From: CAWEWH01 sp963812775
Lineage (GTDB): Bacteria > Pseudomonadota > Alphaproteobacteria > Rhizobiales > Beijerinckiaceae
DNA: 64,000 nt
Direction of reading: 5' to 3'
Assembly: GCA_963812775.1 (NCBI GenBank)
Contig: CAWEWH010000001.1
Span: 248,001 to 312,000 of the forward strand
This document shows, piece by piece, positions 18,028 through 26,494 of the stretch. Positions within the stretch are counted from its first letter, which is position 1, and every line of letters starts with the position of its first letter. Made by a program: the position numbers and the translations under genes. The notes beneath the pieces are model-generated. The model searched no databases. It was given only the letters and a program-made list of their open reading frames with translations, and was not told the DNA's origin.

Positions 18028-18175
18028 GGACGCCTCCCCTTGGCGCGAAGGTCACCAACGCCTCCGGAGCCGGCGGCAGGATGGCAAAGGTCACGGACGA
18101 TTGCAATTTGCTTTGCGTGGCCGCTGCCACGACGCTGCCATGCATTTTTGGCAGCAGTCCGCCGGCGGACGAGGT

Positions 18176-18988
18176 TCATTGCCCCCTCGCCCGCACCGGG
18201 AAATCCTGGACCGGCGGCTTGCCGGACGCCTCGTGGTCGAAGTGCCACCACTCCTTGGCGTAGTTTCTGAACCCGGCGGCCGTCATGACCGCGAGAAGGC
18301 GGGCGCGGTTCCTGGCCGCCTCGCCCTTGACGGCCGGATGGGCCGTCGTGCTGTGCTCGTCGAAACAATCGTAAGCGGTGCCGAAGTCGAGGGTTCCGGC
18401 TGCCCTGTCGAAGGGGGCGGTGCAGGCCCGCGCCTCCCCGACCGGCGGCCGCGGCACCGCGCCGAGCGGCACCGCGCCCAGCGGCGCCGCGCCCAGCGGC
18501 ACCGCCCCAAGCGGCACGATGGTGAGATCGACCGAACCGCCGCGCGAATGGCCGGAGACGCGCGCGATCCAGCCGAGCCCGAACAGCTTTGACTTGTCGA
18601 TGCGCGGATAGTGGATGGCCTTGGTCTTCTGGTCGCCTGCGTCCTCCGCCCAGCGGCCGAAATGCGCCACGGCGCGGGCCGGCCGGTAGCAATCGTAGAC
18701 CTTGAGCGACAGGCCATTGGGCTTGAGCAGCGCCTGCGCCTTCTTCAAGCCCTCGGCCGCCGCCTTGAGCAGGATGCACTCGCCCGCTTCATAGCCGTCG
18801 ACGGGGCGGCCGACGAAATTGTCGGGGCCGGCATAGCGCATCTCCTGCACGATCGAGGCATCGACATCGCGCAGATAGACGAAGCCGGCCGGCAGCGGCT
18901 CGGCCCGCGCCGGGGCGGCCCCGACGGCGGCGGCCATCGCCACCATGGCGGCCCCCATCCTCGTGCTCATCGGCCTGCGATTGCCCAT
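18176..18988 (-). CDS. D-alanyl-D-alanine dipeptidase (M15/VanX-type) with repeat insert
   Basis: A 270-residue exported protein with signal peptide (MGAAMVAMAAAVGAAPARA). VanX-type zinc and catalytic residues are present: SGHSRGGSVDLT (His, Asp) and EWWHFDHE (Glu, His). Other signatures include VYDCYRPARAVAHF. The enzyme class cleaves D-Ala-D-Ala, used in peptidoglycan salvage or remodelling. Directly after the SVDLT strand a five-residue unit PLGA(V/A) is repeated about five times, an insert encoded by tandem DNA at 18451-18518. The start at 18988 is favoured by a GAGG site six bases away; ATG 18970 is possible. Confidence 0.88.
   Translation of the reverse strand: MGNRRPMSTRMGAAMVAMAAAVGAAPARAEPLPAGFVYLRDVDASIVQEMRYAGPDNFVGRPVDGYEAGECILLKAAAEGLKKAQALLKPNGLSLKVYDCYRPARAVAHFGRWAEDAGDQKTKAIHYPRIDKSKLFGLGWIARVSGHSRGGSVDLTIVPLGAVPLGAAPLGAVPLGAVPRPPVGEARACTAPFDRAAGTLDFGTAYDCFDEHSTTAHPAVKGEAARNRARLLAVMTAAGFRNYAKEWWHFDHEASGKPPVQDFPVRARGQ
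18451..18518. repeat. 15-base tandem repeat inside the M15 peptidase gene
   Basis: Four full copies and a partial fifth of a 15-base unit (type GCGGCACCGCGCCCA) run head to tail in the coding sequence, with only a few substitutions between copies. They encode PLGAV-like pentapeptides, so copy-number changes would keep the frame. Confidence 0.85.
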
Positions 18989-19046
18989 TGGCCGCCTCAT
19001 TCCATATGGTGGACCGTCGCGCAACGCCAAGTCGCGGGAGGCCGCC

Positions 19047-19541
19047 ATGCCAGGGCTCACCTTTGTCCTTGTGCTCATGGCGGCGCTCGGCTCGGGCCTG
19101 ATGGCCGGGCTCTTCTTCGTCTTCTCGGTCGCCGTCATGACGGCACTCAAGCGGCTGCCGCCGCACGAAGGCGTCGCCGCCATGCAGTCGATCAACGTCG
19201 TCATCGTCAATCCGCTCTTTGCCCTCGTCTTCTTCGGCACGGCGGCGGTGTGCGTTGTCCTCATCGCGGTCGGCGCGTGGCGCTGGCGAGAGCCGGCCGC
19301 GTTCTTCTTCATTGCCGGCAGCGCGCTCTATGTGGCGGCCGGCATCCTCGTCACCCTCCTCTTCAACGTGCCGCTTAACGACCGCCTCGCCGCCGTTGCG
19401 GCCGGCACGCCGGAGGCGCAGGCGCTGTGGCGGGACTATCTCGTGCGCTGGACGCAGTGGAACCACGTGCGCACGCTCGGCTGCACAATGTCGGCCGCGC
19501 TGCTCATCGTGGCCATGTGGCATCAGGGACGCGGGGGGTGA
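19047..19541 (+). CDS. DUF1772 family membrane protein
   Basis: A 164-residue protein with four hydrophobic segments (LTFVLVLMAALGSGLMAGLF; VVIVNPLFALVFFGTAAVCV; AAFFFIAGSALYVAAGILVT; LGCTMSAALLIVAM) and the NVPLNDRL motif of DUF1772 (anthrone-oxygenase-like) proteins. The start at 19047 is set by GGGAGG six bases upstream; earlier in-frame codons overlap the divergent M15 gene. It is predicted to lie in the inner membrane; the bacterial role is uncharacterised. Confidence 0.85.
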   Translation: MPGLTFVLVLMAALGSGLMAGLFFVFSVAVMTALKRLPPHEGVAAMQSINVVIVNPLFALVFFGTAAVCVVLIAVGAWRWREPAAFFFIAGSALYVAAGILVTLLFNVPLNDRLAAVAAGTPEAQALWRDYLVRWTQWNHVRTLGCTMSAALLIVAMWHQGRGG

Positions 19542-19551
19542 GCGCGGCCGG

Positions 19552-19818
19552 CTAAGACCTGCCGCGCTTGTCGACTGCCTTTGCACCGGCGAGCATTCCG
19601 GCGATGCTCAAATCTTCGTCGAGGTCCGGCCAATGCACGCCCATCGGCATCAACTCGACATTGGCGAGGGCTTTTGCCGATGCAGCGGCAAGCTTCGGGT
19701 ACCACGCCAACGGCGTCGCAATGGTGCGGCCATCAGCGAGACGCACGACGAGTTCGCCGTCGGCAGTCGTAACGGCGACTGCGCGCAACTCGGCAACGTC
19801 AATTTCCAAAGTGGTCAT
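19552..19818 (-). CDS. DUF2442 family protein
   Basis: A small 88-residue protein matching DUF2442 (VRLADGRTIATPLAWYPKLA, then NVELMPMGVHWPDLDEDLSI). DUF2442 genes usually sit next to DUF4160 genes. Here a DUF4160 reading frame overlaps its start by 20 bases (19799-19818), giving the expected pair. The pair is often discussed as toxin-antitoxin-like, but this is unproven here. Confidence 0.85.
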   Translation of the reverse strand: MTTLEIDVAELRAVAVTTADGELVVRLADGRTIATPLAWYPKLAAASAKALANVELMPMGVHWPDLDEDLSIAGMLAGAKAVDKRGRS

Positions 19819-20034
19819 TCCAAGCCTCGCGCAACATGCGCTCGCGTTGCTGCACCACGCTCAAGATAGCACGGAGTTCATGAGCAGCGAACCCTGTAGA
19901 AGCGGCCACGAGAAGGTCGTCCAGCCAGATTTTTACCTCTAAATCATCTCGCCTGACATGAACATGCGGAGGCTCATGGCCTTCGTTGCTGTAGAAAACG
20001 CTCGATATCCCTCCCAGCGAAGGACCGTCGGCAT
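19799..20034 (-). pseudogene. DUF4160 family protein, one-base frameshift
   Basis: From ATG 20034 the first frame reads MPTVLRWEGYRAF. One base of a run of four T (A on the plus strand, 19995-19998) seems missing. In the next frame the sequence continues FYSNEGHEPPHVHVRRDD, the signature of DUF4160, followed by VKIWLDDLLVAASTGF and AILSVVQQRERMLREAW, ending at 19799. Restored, it gives a 78-residue protein of standard length. The loss in a homopolymer suggests a sequencing error. It begins five bases after the carboxylase beta stop and overlaps the DUF2442 start. Confidence 0.82.
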
Positions 20035-20038
20035 CGCG

Positions 20039-21574
20039 TCACAACGGGATGTTGTCGTGCTTGCGCCACGGCGTCTCGGCCTTCTTCGAGCGCAGCATGG
20101 CGAGCGCCCGGGCGATGCGCTTCCGGGTCGAGTGCGGCATGATCACCTCGTCGATATAGCCGCGCTCGGCGGCCACGAACGGCGACATGAAGCGGTCCTC
20201 GTATTCCTTGGTGCGCCTGGCGATCTTCTCGGCGTCGCCGATATCGCCGCGGAAGATGATCTCCACCGCCCCCTTGGCGCCCATCACCGCGATCTGCGCC
20301 GTCGGCCAGGCATAGTTCACGTCGCCGCCCACGTGCTTGGAGGCCATCACGTCATAGGCGCCCCCGAAGGCCTTGCGCGTGATGAGGGTGACGAGCGGCA
20401 CCGACGCCTGCGAATAGGCGAACAGGAGCTTGGCGCCATGCTTGATGAGGCCGCCATATTCCTGCGCCGTGCCCGGCAGGAAGCCCGGCACGTCCACGAA
20501 GGTGACGATGGGGATATCGAAGGCGTCGCAGAAGCGCACGAAGCGCGCCGCCTTGCGCGAGGCGTCACTGTCGAGCACGCCGGCCAGCACCATCGGCTGG
20601 TTGGCGACGATGCCGATGCTGCGTCCCTCCATGCGCGCGAAGCCGGTGATGATGTTGCGGCCGAAGGCCTCGCCGAGCTCGAAGAAGTCGCCCTCGTCAA
20701 CCACCTTCAGGATCAGCTCCTTGATGTCGTAGGGCTTGTTGGGGTTGTCGGGGATCAGCGTGTCGAGGGATGCATCGATGCGCTCGGCGGCGTCGAAGGA
20801 CGGCCATTCCGGCACGCCCGCCTGGTTGTTGGCCGGCAGGAAGTCCATGAGCCGGCGGATCTGCAGGAGCGCTTCCACATCGTTGTCCCAGGCGCCGTCG
20901 GCGATGGCCGACTTGGTGGTGTGCACCTTGGCGCCGCCGAGATCCTCCGCCGTCACCGTCTCGTTGGTCACCGTCTTCACCACGTCGGGCCCGGTGACGA
21001 ACATGTAGGAGGTGTCGCGCACCATGAAGGTGAAGTCGGTCATGGCCGGCGAATAGACGTCGCCGCCGGCGCACGGGCCCATGATGACGGAAATCTGCGG
21101 GATGACGCCGGAGGCGACGACGTTGCGCTTGAACACCTCGCCGTAGCCGCCGAGTGCCGCGACGCCCTCCTGGATGCGGGCGCCGCCGGCGTCGAAGAGG
21201 CCGATGATCGGCGCGCGCGTCTTCAGCGCCATGTCCTGGATCTTCATGATCTTCTGGGCATGCGTCTCCGACAGCGAGCCGCCCAGCACGGTGAAATCCT
21301 TGGCGAACACGAAGACGGTGCGGCCGTTGATGGTGCCCCAGCCGGTGACGACGCCGTCGCCGGGGATCTTCTCCTGCTTGTCCATGCCGAAATCGACGCA
21401 GCGGTGCTCGACGAACATGTCGAACTCCTCGAACGAGCCGTGGTCGAGGAGGAGGTCGAGGCGCTCGCGCGCGGTGAGCTTGCCGCGCCCGTGCTGGGCG
21501 GCGATGCGCCGCTCGCCGCCGCCCTGGCGGGCGCCGTCGCGGCGCCTCTCCAGCGTGCCGAGAATGTCCTTCAT
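20039..21574 (-). CDS. pccB: Acyl-CoA carboxylase, carboxyltransferase beta subunit
   Basis: A 511-residue member of the crotonase-like carboxyltransferase family. It begins MKDILGTLERRRDGARQGGG and shows RIAAQHGRGKLTARERLDLL, LFDAGGARIQEGV (acyl-CoA oxyanion region), IMGPCAGGDVYSPAM, and VPGFLPGTAQEYGGLI with VTLITRKAFGGAYDVM in the C-terminal half. It transfers carboxyl from biotin to an acyl-CoA such as propionyl-CoA, pairing with the biotin subunit at 5744-7762 although the two genes are 12 kb apart. The ATP12-type gene ends 48 bases upstream. Exact acyl specificity is not determined. Confidence 0.93.
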   Translation of the reverse strand: MKDILGTLERRRDGARQGGGERRIAAQHGRGKLTARERLDLLLDHGSFEEFDMFVEHRCVDFGMDKQEKIPGDGVVTGWGTINGRTVFVFAKDFTVLGGSLSETHAQKIMKIQDMALKTRAPIIGLFDAGGARIQEGVAALGGYGEVFKRNVVASGVIPQISVIMGPCAGGDVYSPAMTDFTFMVRDTSYMFVTGPDVVKTVTNETVTAEDLGGAKVHTTKSAIADGAWDNDVEALLQIRRLMDFLPANNQAGVPEWPSFDAAERIDASLDTLIPDNPNKPYDIKELILKVVDEGDFFELGEAFGRNIITGFARMEGRSIGIVANQPMVLAGVLDSDASRKAARFVRFCDAFDIPIVTFVDVPGFLPGTAQEYGGLIKHGAKLLFAYSQASVPLVTLITRKAFGGAYDVMASKHVGGDVNYAWPTAQIAVMGAKGAVEIIFRGDIGDAEKIARRTKEYEDRFMSPFVAAERGYIDEVIMPHSTRKRIARALAMLRSKKAETPWRKHDNIPL

Positions 21575-21622
21575 GGGCTGCCCCTGCTTTGAGGGGTGCT
21601 TAGCATGGGCCGGCGCAGGCCG

Positions 21623-22435
21623 TCATGCCTGCCGCGGCCCCACCCTCCGCAGCAGCTCGGCGGCGGCGGCAAAATCGGCAAAGCGGCGGGCGCGGCGCAC
21701 GACAGCCTCCGCGTCCGCCCCCCAGGTCTCGATCTGCACGTCCTCGTCCACATGCGCCGCTGCCCAGGCCGCCTCGGGCGTCAGATGCCGATGCGCCACG
21801 GCGAGCGCCAGCAGCGCCGAACCCGACAGCACCGTCATCAGGTTGAGCGCCGCGAGCCCGAACGGCACCGGCGCCGCATCGACGGCGCGCGCGATCGCCG
21901 CGAGCGAGGATGGCGGCTGCGACACGAAAGAGACGCCCTGCGCCAGGAAGAAGCGGGCGCCGAGCGCCGCGTCCGCCCAGGCGAGCACCGGGTCCCACAG
22001 GTCCGCCTGGCGCGCCACGAGCCTCTCGGGCTCGCCCGCCCGGTAGCAGAGGAGATCGCAGGCCGCGTGCTTGAGGATTTCCTCGCGCACCGGCGCGGCA
22101 TCGATGGCGACGCCGTCGATGGCGGAATTGGCAAGCCGCGTCACCGGCATCGCGGCAGGATCGATACGCTCGCCCTGCGCCGCCCACTCGGCAGCCACCG
22201 CCTCGGCGGCCGGGCGCGTCGGCAGCGCGAGTGAATTGCGACCCGGCGTCTTTGCGGTGCGGCCGTCCAGCGCGATGTGAAAGCCCCCGTCGCGCTCGAT
22301 GACGCCGGCCTCCTTGTAGAAGCGTTTCGGCAGCGGCGTGCGCATCGCCTGCTGGCTGGCGCGGATGGGGTCGCGCGCTGGCTCGGCAGGCGGCGTCTGG
22401 GAGGGGTCGGCGGGAGGGGCGGTCACGGCCCTCAC
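21623..22435 (-). CDS. ATP12-family F1-ATPase assembly chaperone
   Basis: A 270-residue ATP12 protein. In mitochondria Atp12 binds the F1 alpha subunit during assembly; alphaproteobacteria carry homologues. Family motifs are KRFYKEAGVIERDGGFHIAL, DGRTAKTPGRNSLALPT, EWAAQGERIDPAAMPVTRLA and WDPVLAWADAALGARFFLAQ. The first roughly 30 residues are Pro/Ala-rich and may be dispensable; an alternative start is Met31. It lies on the minus strand between the PsiF-like gene and the carboxylase beta subunit, and its presence is typical of alphaproteobacterial genomes. Confidence 0.9.
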   Translation of the reverse strand: MRAVTAPPADPSQTPPAEPARDPIRASQQAMRTPLPKRFYKEAGVIERDGGFHIALDGRTAKTPGRNSLALPTRPAAEAVAAEWAAQGERIDPAAMPVTRLANSAIDGVAIDAAPVREEILKHAACDLLCYRAGEPERLVARQADLWDPVLAWADAALGARFFLAQGVSFVSQPPSSLAAIARAVDAAPVPFGLAALNLMTVLSGSALLALAVAHRHLTPEAAWAAAHVDEDVQIETWGADAEAVVRRARRFADFAAAAELLRRVGPRQA

Positions 22436-22538
22436 CTAGGGAGGTTGCGCGGCGAGATCAACGCCGCGGAGGTGGGACCGATGACCGCCCGGGCCGAGGC
22501 GGGGGGCGTGCCTCGGCCGGTCGCGCAATCAAGACGCC

Positions 22539-22985
22539 TTAGCCGGCGCTTCTGCATTCCTTCAGCGCTGCCTTCAGGGCGTCGTCCTTGAGGCCTTTCG
22601 CCTTCGCCTCCTTGCGGCAGTCGAAGCGCTTGGCGAGATCGGGACGCGCCTGGCGGTAGCAGGCGATCCAGGTCTCCCGCTCCTCTTTGGCGGCGAGGTT
22701 CTTGGCGGCTGCGTCCGCCTTGCAGGCGGCGAGGGTCTCCTTGGCCTTGGGACGGCCGTTGCGGTCCTTGGCGATGTTGGCGACGGAGGCCGGCAGCGCT
22801 GCCTGGGCGACCTTCACGTCGCCCTTGCCGTCCGTCTTGGCGTCGCCGACGGCGGCGGTCTTGAGCGCCTGGGCGGGGGGCTGCGCGGCCTGCGCAAAGG
22901 CGGGCGTTGGCAGTGAGATGGTTGTCAGAGTGATGAGGGTCAGGGGGATCGAGGCGACGAGAGCGAGCGAGAGATGGCGGGACAT
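22539..22985 (-). CDS. PsiF-repeat-like secreted protein
   Basis: A 148-residue protein with a signal peptide (LVASIPLTLITLTTISLPTP...AQ). It carries two repeats related to PsiF: AACKADAAAKNLAAKEERET with a distal ACYRQ, and DCRKEAKAKGLKDDALKAAL ending KECRSAG. PsiF in E. coli is phosphate-starvation-induced but has no known biochemical function. The start at 22985 has GAGGAG upstream; an earlier in-frame Met is rejected because signal and ribosome site fit here. Confidence 0.8.
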   Translation of the reverse strand: MSRHLSLALVASIPLTLITLTTISLPTPAFAQAAQPPAQALKTAAVGDAKTDGKGDVKVAQAALPASVANIAKDRNGRPKAKETLAACKADAAAKNLAAKEERETWIACYRQARPDLAKRFDCRKEAKAKGLKDDALKAALKECRSAG

Positions 22986-23187
22986 GGCTGGGCTCCTCTG
23001 GGGCGTTCCGCTGCGAAAAGAACAAACGAGGAACTCCAGAAAACCAGAACGTTTCGAGAACGTCAAGCCTCCCGCGGCAGAAAAAATTCAACCGGTGCGG
23101 TTTCTCTCTCGGCAATGCACGCATTTTGATCACGAGCCCGCTGGCCGGCGGCGCTAGGCTGAGATCAGTGCGCGGAGGGAGGCAACG

Positions 23188-23562
23188 ATGCCGACGACGG
23201 GAATTCCCAGCTTCGATCCCTTTTGGTTCATGCGGTTGCCGCTATCGGGCGACGTGAACCAACGCATCACCGTCAACTATGCGGGCAATGCGCTCGTCGA
23301 GGACCGCGTCGTCACCGAGGTTGCGAGCTTTGGCCGGCAAATCGGCTGGCTCAGCGAGATCGCCATCGCGCTGGCAAACAAGCAGCCCCTGCCCGCCGAC
23401 TCCCTGCGAAAGCTCGAAGCGGCGGTGGCCGAGATCGAGGCGATCAAGAAGCGCGTTGAGCGTCCCGCCATAGCGGCGGCCGACGAGGCGCTCGACCGTC
23501 TCAAGCGCGAGCACCGTGATGCCTACGAGCGCCTCCTGCGCGACCGCATCGACGACGAGTGA
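23188..23562 (+). CDS. Conserved hypothetical protein
   Basis: A 124-residue soluble protein. It begins MPTTGIPSFDPFWFMRLPLS and has a C-terminal long charged helix (AVAEIEAIKKRVERPAIA, LDRLKREHRDAYERLLRDRI). No signal peptide, no catalytic motif. A GGAGGCAACG ribosome site fixes the start. The first half (VNQRITVNYAGNALVEDRVV) may be a small beta unit. I cannot name a function. Confidence 0.7.
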   Translation: MPTTGIPSFDPFWFMRLPLSGDVNQRITVNYAGNALVEDRVVTEVASFGRQIGWLSEIAIALANKQPLPADSLRKLEAAVAEIEAIKKRVERPAIAAADEALDRLKREHRDAYERLLRDRIDDE

Positions 23563-23648
23563 CAGACCGGGCCCAGGGTGGCCGACCTCAGCGAGGCGCT
23601 GCGCTGCGCCGAAGGCCAAGACGCGCTGGCCGGCCGAAGCGGCCGCGC

Positions 23649-24791
23649 CTACCCTTCTGGCGCCTCGACGATGGGGTCGTAGCGGGCGGCATCGAAGCCG
23701 AGCAGGTTCCAGGACTGGGCCATGTGGGCCGGCAGGGGCGCGGTCACGTCGATGGGCGCGCCGGTGCGCGGATGCGGGATGACGATGCGGCGGGCGAGAA
23801 GATGCAGCCGGTTCTGCACGCCGCCGGGAAACTCCCAATTCTCGATGGTGAAGTATTTCGGGTCACCCACAATGGGGTGGCCGATATGGGCGGCATGCGC
23901 CCGCAATTGATGCGTGCGCCCGGTGACCGGCTTCAGCGACAGCCAGGCGAGCCTCTGGGCCGCCGTCTCGACGACCGCATAATAGGTGACCGCGTGGCTC
24001 GCCCCCTCGTCGCCGTGGCGGGCGATGCGCATGCGCGACTCCTCCTCCAGCTCCTCCTTGGCGAGATAGGTCGAGACGCGGCCCTGCTTGACGCGCGGCA
24101 CGCCGGCCACCAGCGCCCAGTAGATTTTCCGGGCCGCGCGCGACCGGAACGTCTTGGCGAGCGTCATGGCGGCAAAGCGCGTTTTTGCGACGACGAGGCA
24201 GCCGGCCGTGTCCTTGTCGAGGCGGTGCACGAGACGCGGCCGCTGGCCGTCGCCGTCGCGCAGGGCCTCGAGCATGCCGTCGACGTGGCGCTTGGTTCCG
24301 GAGCCCCCCTGCACGGCGAGCCCCGCCGGCTTGTCGAGGACAAGCACGTCGCGGTCCTCGTAAAGCGTGATCGACTTGAGGAAGGCCGCATCGCCGTCGT
24401 CGCGCGCCGCCGCGCGCGGACGCGGCTGATCGAGCTTCAGCGGCGGGATCCTGACGCGCTGGCCGACGGCGAGACGATCGTTCGGCTTCACGCGCTTGCC
24501 CTCGACGCGCAGCTCTCCCTTGCGCACGATGCGCTGGATGTGCGTGAAGGCGAGCTGCGGAAAGCGCGCCGTGAGGAAGCGGTCGACACGCATGCCGGCC
24601 TCGTCCTGGTCGACCGTCAGGGTCTGCACGCCCGACGCCAGGGTGGCGCTCGCCGCCTCGCGGGCGAGCCGCTTCGGCACGGGCGGTGGCCGCGCCTCGC
24701 GGGGCGGCGGTTTTGCTCCGGGTCGATCGGGCCGGCGCCGCGTTTCCACGCGGCGCGACGCTGCGCGCTTGTCTTGACGCGGCCGCCTCAC
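23649..24791 (-). CDS. RluC/RluD-family 23S rRNA pseudouridine synthase
   Basis: A 380-residue enzyme. After a basic Pro/Arg-rich N-terminal extension (about 60 residues), an S4 RNA-binding domain (MRVDRFLTARFPQLAFTHIQ, IVRKGELRVEGKRVKP) precedes the catalytic domain. The catalytic Asp lies in LVHRLDKDTAGCLVVAKT; LKPVTGRTHQLRAH is the family signature. Start GTG at 24791 is chosen because it overlaps the crcB stop (GTGA), a coupled start; longer reading frames are not convincing. The target uridine (RluC- versus RluD-like) is not deducible from sequence alone. Confidence 0.88.
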   Translation of the reverse strand: MRRPRQDKRAASRRVETRRRPDRPGAKPPPREARPPPVPKRLAREAASATLASGVQTLTVDQDEAGMRVDRFLTARFPQLAFTHIQRIVRKGELRVEGKRVKPNDRLAVGQRVRIPPLKLDQPRPRAAARDDGDAAFLKSITLYEDRDVLVLDKPAGLAVQGGSGTKRHVDGMLEALRDGDGQRPRLVHRLDKDTAGCLVVAKTRFAAMTLAKTFRSRAARKIYWALVAGVPRVKQGRVSTYLAKEELEEESRMRIARHGDEGASHAVTYYAVVETAAQRLAWLSLKPVTGRTHQLRAHAAHIGHPIVGDPKYFTIENWEFPGGVQNRLHLLARRIVIPHPRTGAPIDVTAPLPAHMAQSWNLLGFDAARYDPIVEAPEG

Positions 24792-25174
24792 GACGTGGCC
24801 ACCCGGACGAGCCACAGGCCGAGGACGAGACCGAGCACAGACAGCACGACGGAGGCCGCAACATAGAGCCCCGCCGCGACCGCCTGGCCACGGTCCCACA
24901 AGAGGATCACGTCGAGCGAGAAGGCCGAGAAGGTGGTGTAGCCGCCGAGCACGCCGGTGGCCAGGAAGAGGCGCGCGTTCTGCGTCCATTCGGCCCCGGC
25001 CCGGAAGGCGAGATAGCCGGCAAGAAGGCCCATGACGAAGGAGCCAAAGACGTTGACGGTCAGCGTCCCCCACGGGAAGCCGCTGCCGATGAGGCGGGCC
25101 GCCGCGACGTTGGTGCCGTGGCGCAACGCACCGCCGATGCCGGCGCCGAGGAAGACGAGGAGCGTGGCTTGCAT
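24788..25174 (-). CDS. crcB: Fluoride ion channel CrcB/FluC
   Basis: A 128-residue four-helix membrane protein exporting fluoride as a dual-topology dimer. Family features are GAGIGGALRHGTN near the N-terminus, GTLTVNVFGSFVMGLLAGYL with the conserved Asn, and ATGVLGGYTTFSAFSLDVI with the phenylalanine/threonine track. It is the first of a two-gene unit with the pseudouridine synthase (GTGA overlap). I see no fluoride riboswitch in the short upstream region, which instead contains a large palindrome. Confidence 0.93.
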   Translation of the reverse strand: MQATLLVFLGAGIGGALRHGTNVAAARLIGSGFPWGTLTVNVFGSFVMGLLAGYLAFRAGAEWTQNARLFLATGVLGGYTTFSAFSLDVILLWDRGQAVAAGLYVAASVVLSVLGLVLGLWLVRVATS

Positions 25175-25223
25175 GCGGCAGGCTTAGCCAAATCGGCGGG
25201 CGCTGTCATGCGCGAGCCGGCGC

Positions 25224-25370
25224 CACCCTCCCCTTGAGGGGGAGGGTCGATGCTCCTGAGCAGAGCGAAGGAGCATCGGGGTGGGGTGGCCGCGAGATCT
25301 CGACGACCTCACCCCACCCCGGCTCGAACGCGTTGCGTTCTCGCCGACCCTCCCCCTCAAGGGGAGGGTG
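25224..25370. repeat. Nested palindromic intergenic element A
   Basis: Two perfect 26-base arms (25224-25249 and 25345-25370) are reverse complements. Each arm is itself a hairpin of a CCCTCCCC/GGGGAGGG type with a five-base loop. Inside lie a second inverted pair (ATGCTCCT/AGGAGCAT, 25250-25276) and a third (GGGGTGGGGT/ACCCCACCCC, 25278-25320). The whole folds as nested stems between the minus-strand crcB and chrA genes. It resembles dispersed palindromic repeats found in Bradyrhizobium relatives. Confidence 0.85.
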
Positions 25371-25394
25371 AAGGAAGCGCTCGTCTGCCCAAGC

Positions 25395-25925
25395 TCACAC
25401 CAGCCCGGCCGCGCCGAGCACACCCGCCGCCAGCATCGCCCACAGCGGATGGATGCGCGTGAAATAGACGAGCGCGGCGGTGGCGAGCGTCACCACAAGG
25501 CCGAGCCAGGTGCGCGAGGTGGTCTGCGCCAGGATGAAGGCGCTCGAGGCGACGAGCCCGACTGTCACCGGCACGAGACCGACGCGGATGGCGACGAGCC
25601 AGGGCGCATCGGCGTAACGGCGGAAGGCGGTCGCCGCCGCGTAGGTGACAACGCAGCTCGGCGCGCAAATGGCGAGGGTGGCGACCACCGCGCCGGGCAT
25701 CCCCGCCACATTGAGGCCGATCAACGTGGCGATGAGGAAGTTGGGACCGGGCGCGGCCTGCGCGATGGCGAAGAGCTCGGTGAAGGTCGCGCTGTCCATC
25801 CATGGCCTGAGCTCGACGAACTGGCGGTGCATTTCCGGGATGGTCGTGTTGATGCCGCCGAACGCCAGGAACGACAGGATGGCGAATTGGACGAGGAGCG
25901 TCACCAGCACGTCCTGCTTCATCAC
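25395..25925 (-). CDS. Chromate transporter, half 2
   Basis: A 176-residue CHR domain with about five or six hydrophobic helices. The family hallmark is seen as FLAFGGINTTIPEMHRQFVE and AIAQAAPGPNFLIATLIGLN (the AxPGP motif). Short-chain ChrA proteins work as pairs of oppositely oriented halves, exporting chromate or taking part in sulfate-related transport. It is translated with the other half (25922-26494) through an ATGA overlap. Whether it truly confers chromate resistance cannot be read from sequence. Confidence 0.9.
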   Translation of the reverse strand: MMKQDVLVTLLVQFAILSFLAFGGINTTIPEMHRQFVELRPWMDSATFTELFAIAQAAPGPNFLIATLIGLNVAGMPGAVVATLAICAPSCVVTYAAATAFRRYADAPWLVAIRVGLVPVTVGLVASSAFILAQTTSRTWLGLVVTLATAALVYFTRIHPLWAMLAAGVLGAAGLV

Positions 25926-26494
25926 CGCGCCCTCCAGGCAGCGACGATGCTCAGCGGCCCCAGCACCAGCATGGTGAGCGGCAGGGAGACGCGCAGCACC
26001 CCGACGGCGACGAAGCCGGCAAGCACGAAGAGAAGCGGCACGAGGGCGCGCCGGCGCACGAGCGGCCCGAGCAGCTGCGCCACCATGGCGATGACGATGC
26101 CGGCCGCAGCCGAGGCGAGCCCATGCAGCACGCCGTCGACCGCCGGCAGCGTGCGGTAGCGCCCGTAGAGGTGGCCCAGCACGAGCACCAGCGCCAACGG
26201 AAAGCCCACGAGGCCGAGGGTGCCGGCCACCGCGCCCGCCACGCCCTGGAAGCGGTGGCCGACCATGATGGCGAGGTTGAGCACGTTGGGGCCGGGCAGC
26301 ACCTGGCAGACGGCGAGCGCCTCGGCGAATTCGTCCGGGGTGAGCCAGCGGCGGGTTTCCACCAGCATGCGCCGCGCCCAGGGGGCCGCGCCCCCGAAGG
26401 CGAACAGCGACACCATGAAGAAGCCGGCAAACAGCTCGGCAACACCGGGCGCGGGCACGCCCGTCGTGGTCGCGGCGGTCGTATCGTGGGCCAT
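25922..26494 (-). CDS. Chromate transporter, half 1
   Basis: A 190-residue CHR-domain membrane protein, first in a two-gene operon. Motifs are FMVSLFAFGGAAPWARRMLV and AVCQVLPGPNVLNLAIMVGH, matching the first half of a short-chain ChrA pair. Hydrophobic helices continue through GLVGFPLALVLVLGHLYGRY to the end. It probably forms a heterodimer with the downstream half. No chrB-type regulator is seen beside it. Confidence 0.9.
   Translation of the reverse strand: MAHDTTAATTTGVPAPGVAELFAGFFMVSLFAFGGAAPWARRMLVETRRWLTPDEFAEALAVCQVLPGPNVLNLAIMVGHRFQGVAGAVAGTLGLVGFPLALVLVLGHLYGRYRTLPAVDGVLHGLASAAAGIVIAMVAQLLGPLVRRRALVPLLFVLAGFVAVGVLRVSLPLTMLVLGPLSIVAAWRAR

Noticed and set aside
19958..21592. A 544-codon plus-strand frame opposite the carboxylase beta subunit
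   Set aside because: Antisense shadow of an unmistakable carboxyltransferase gene.
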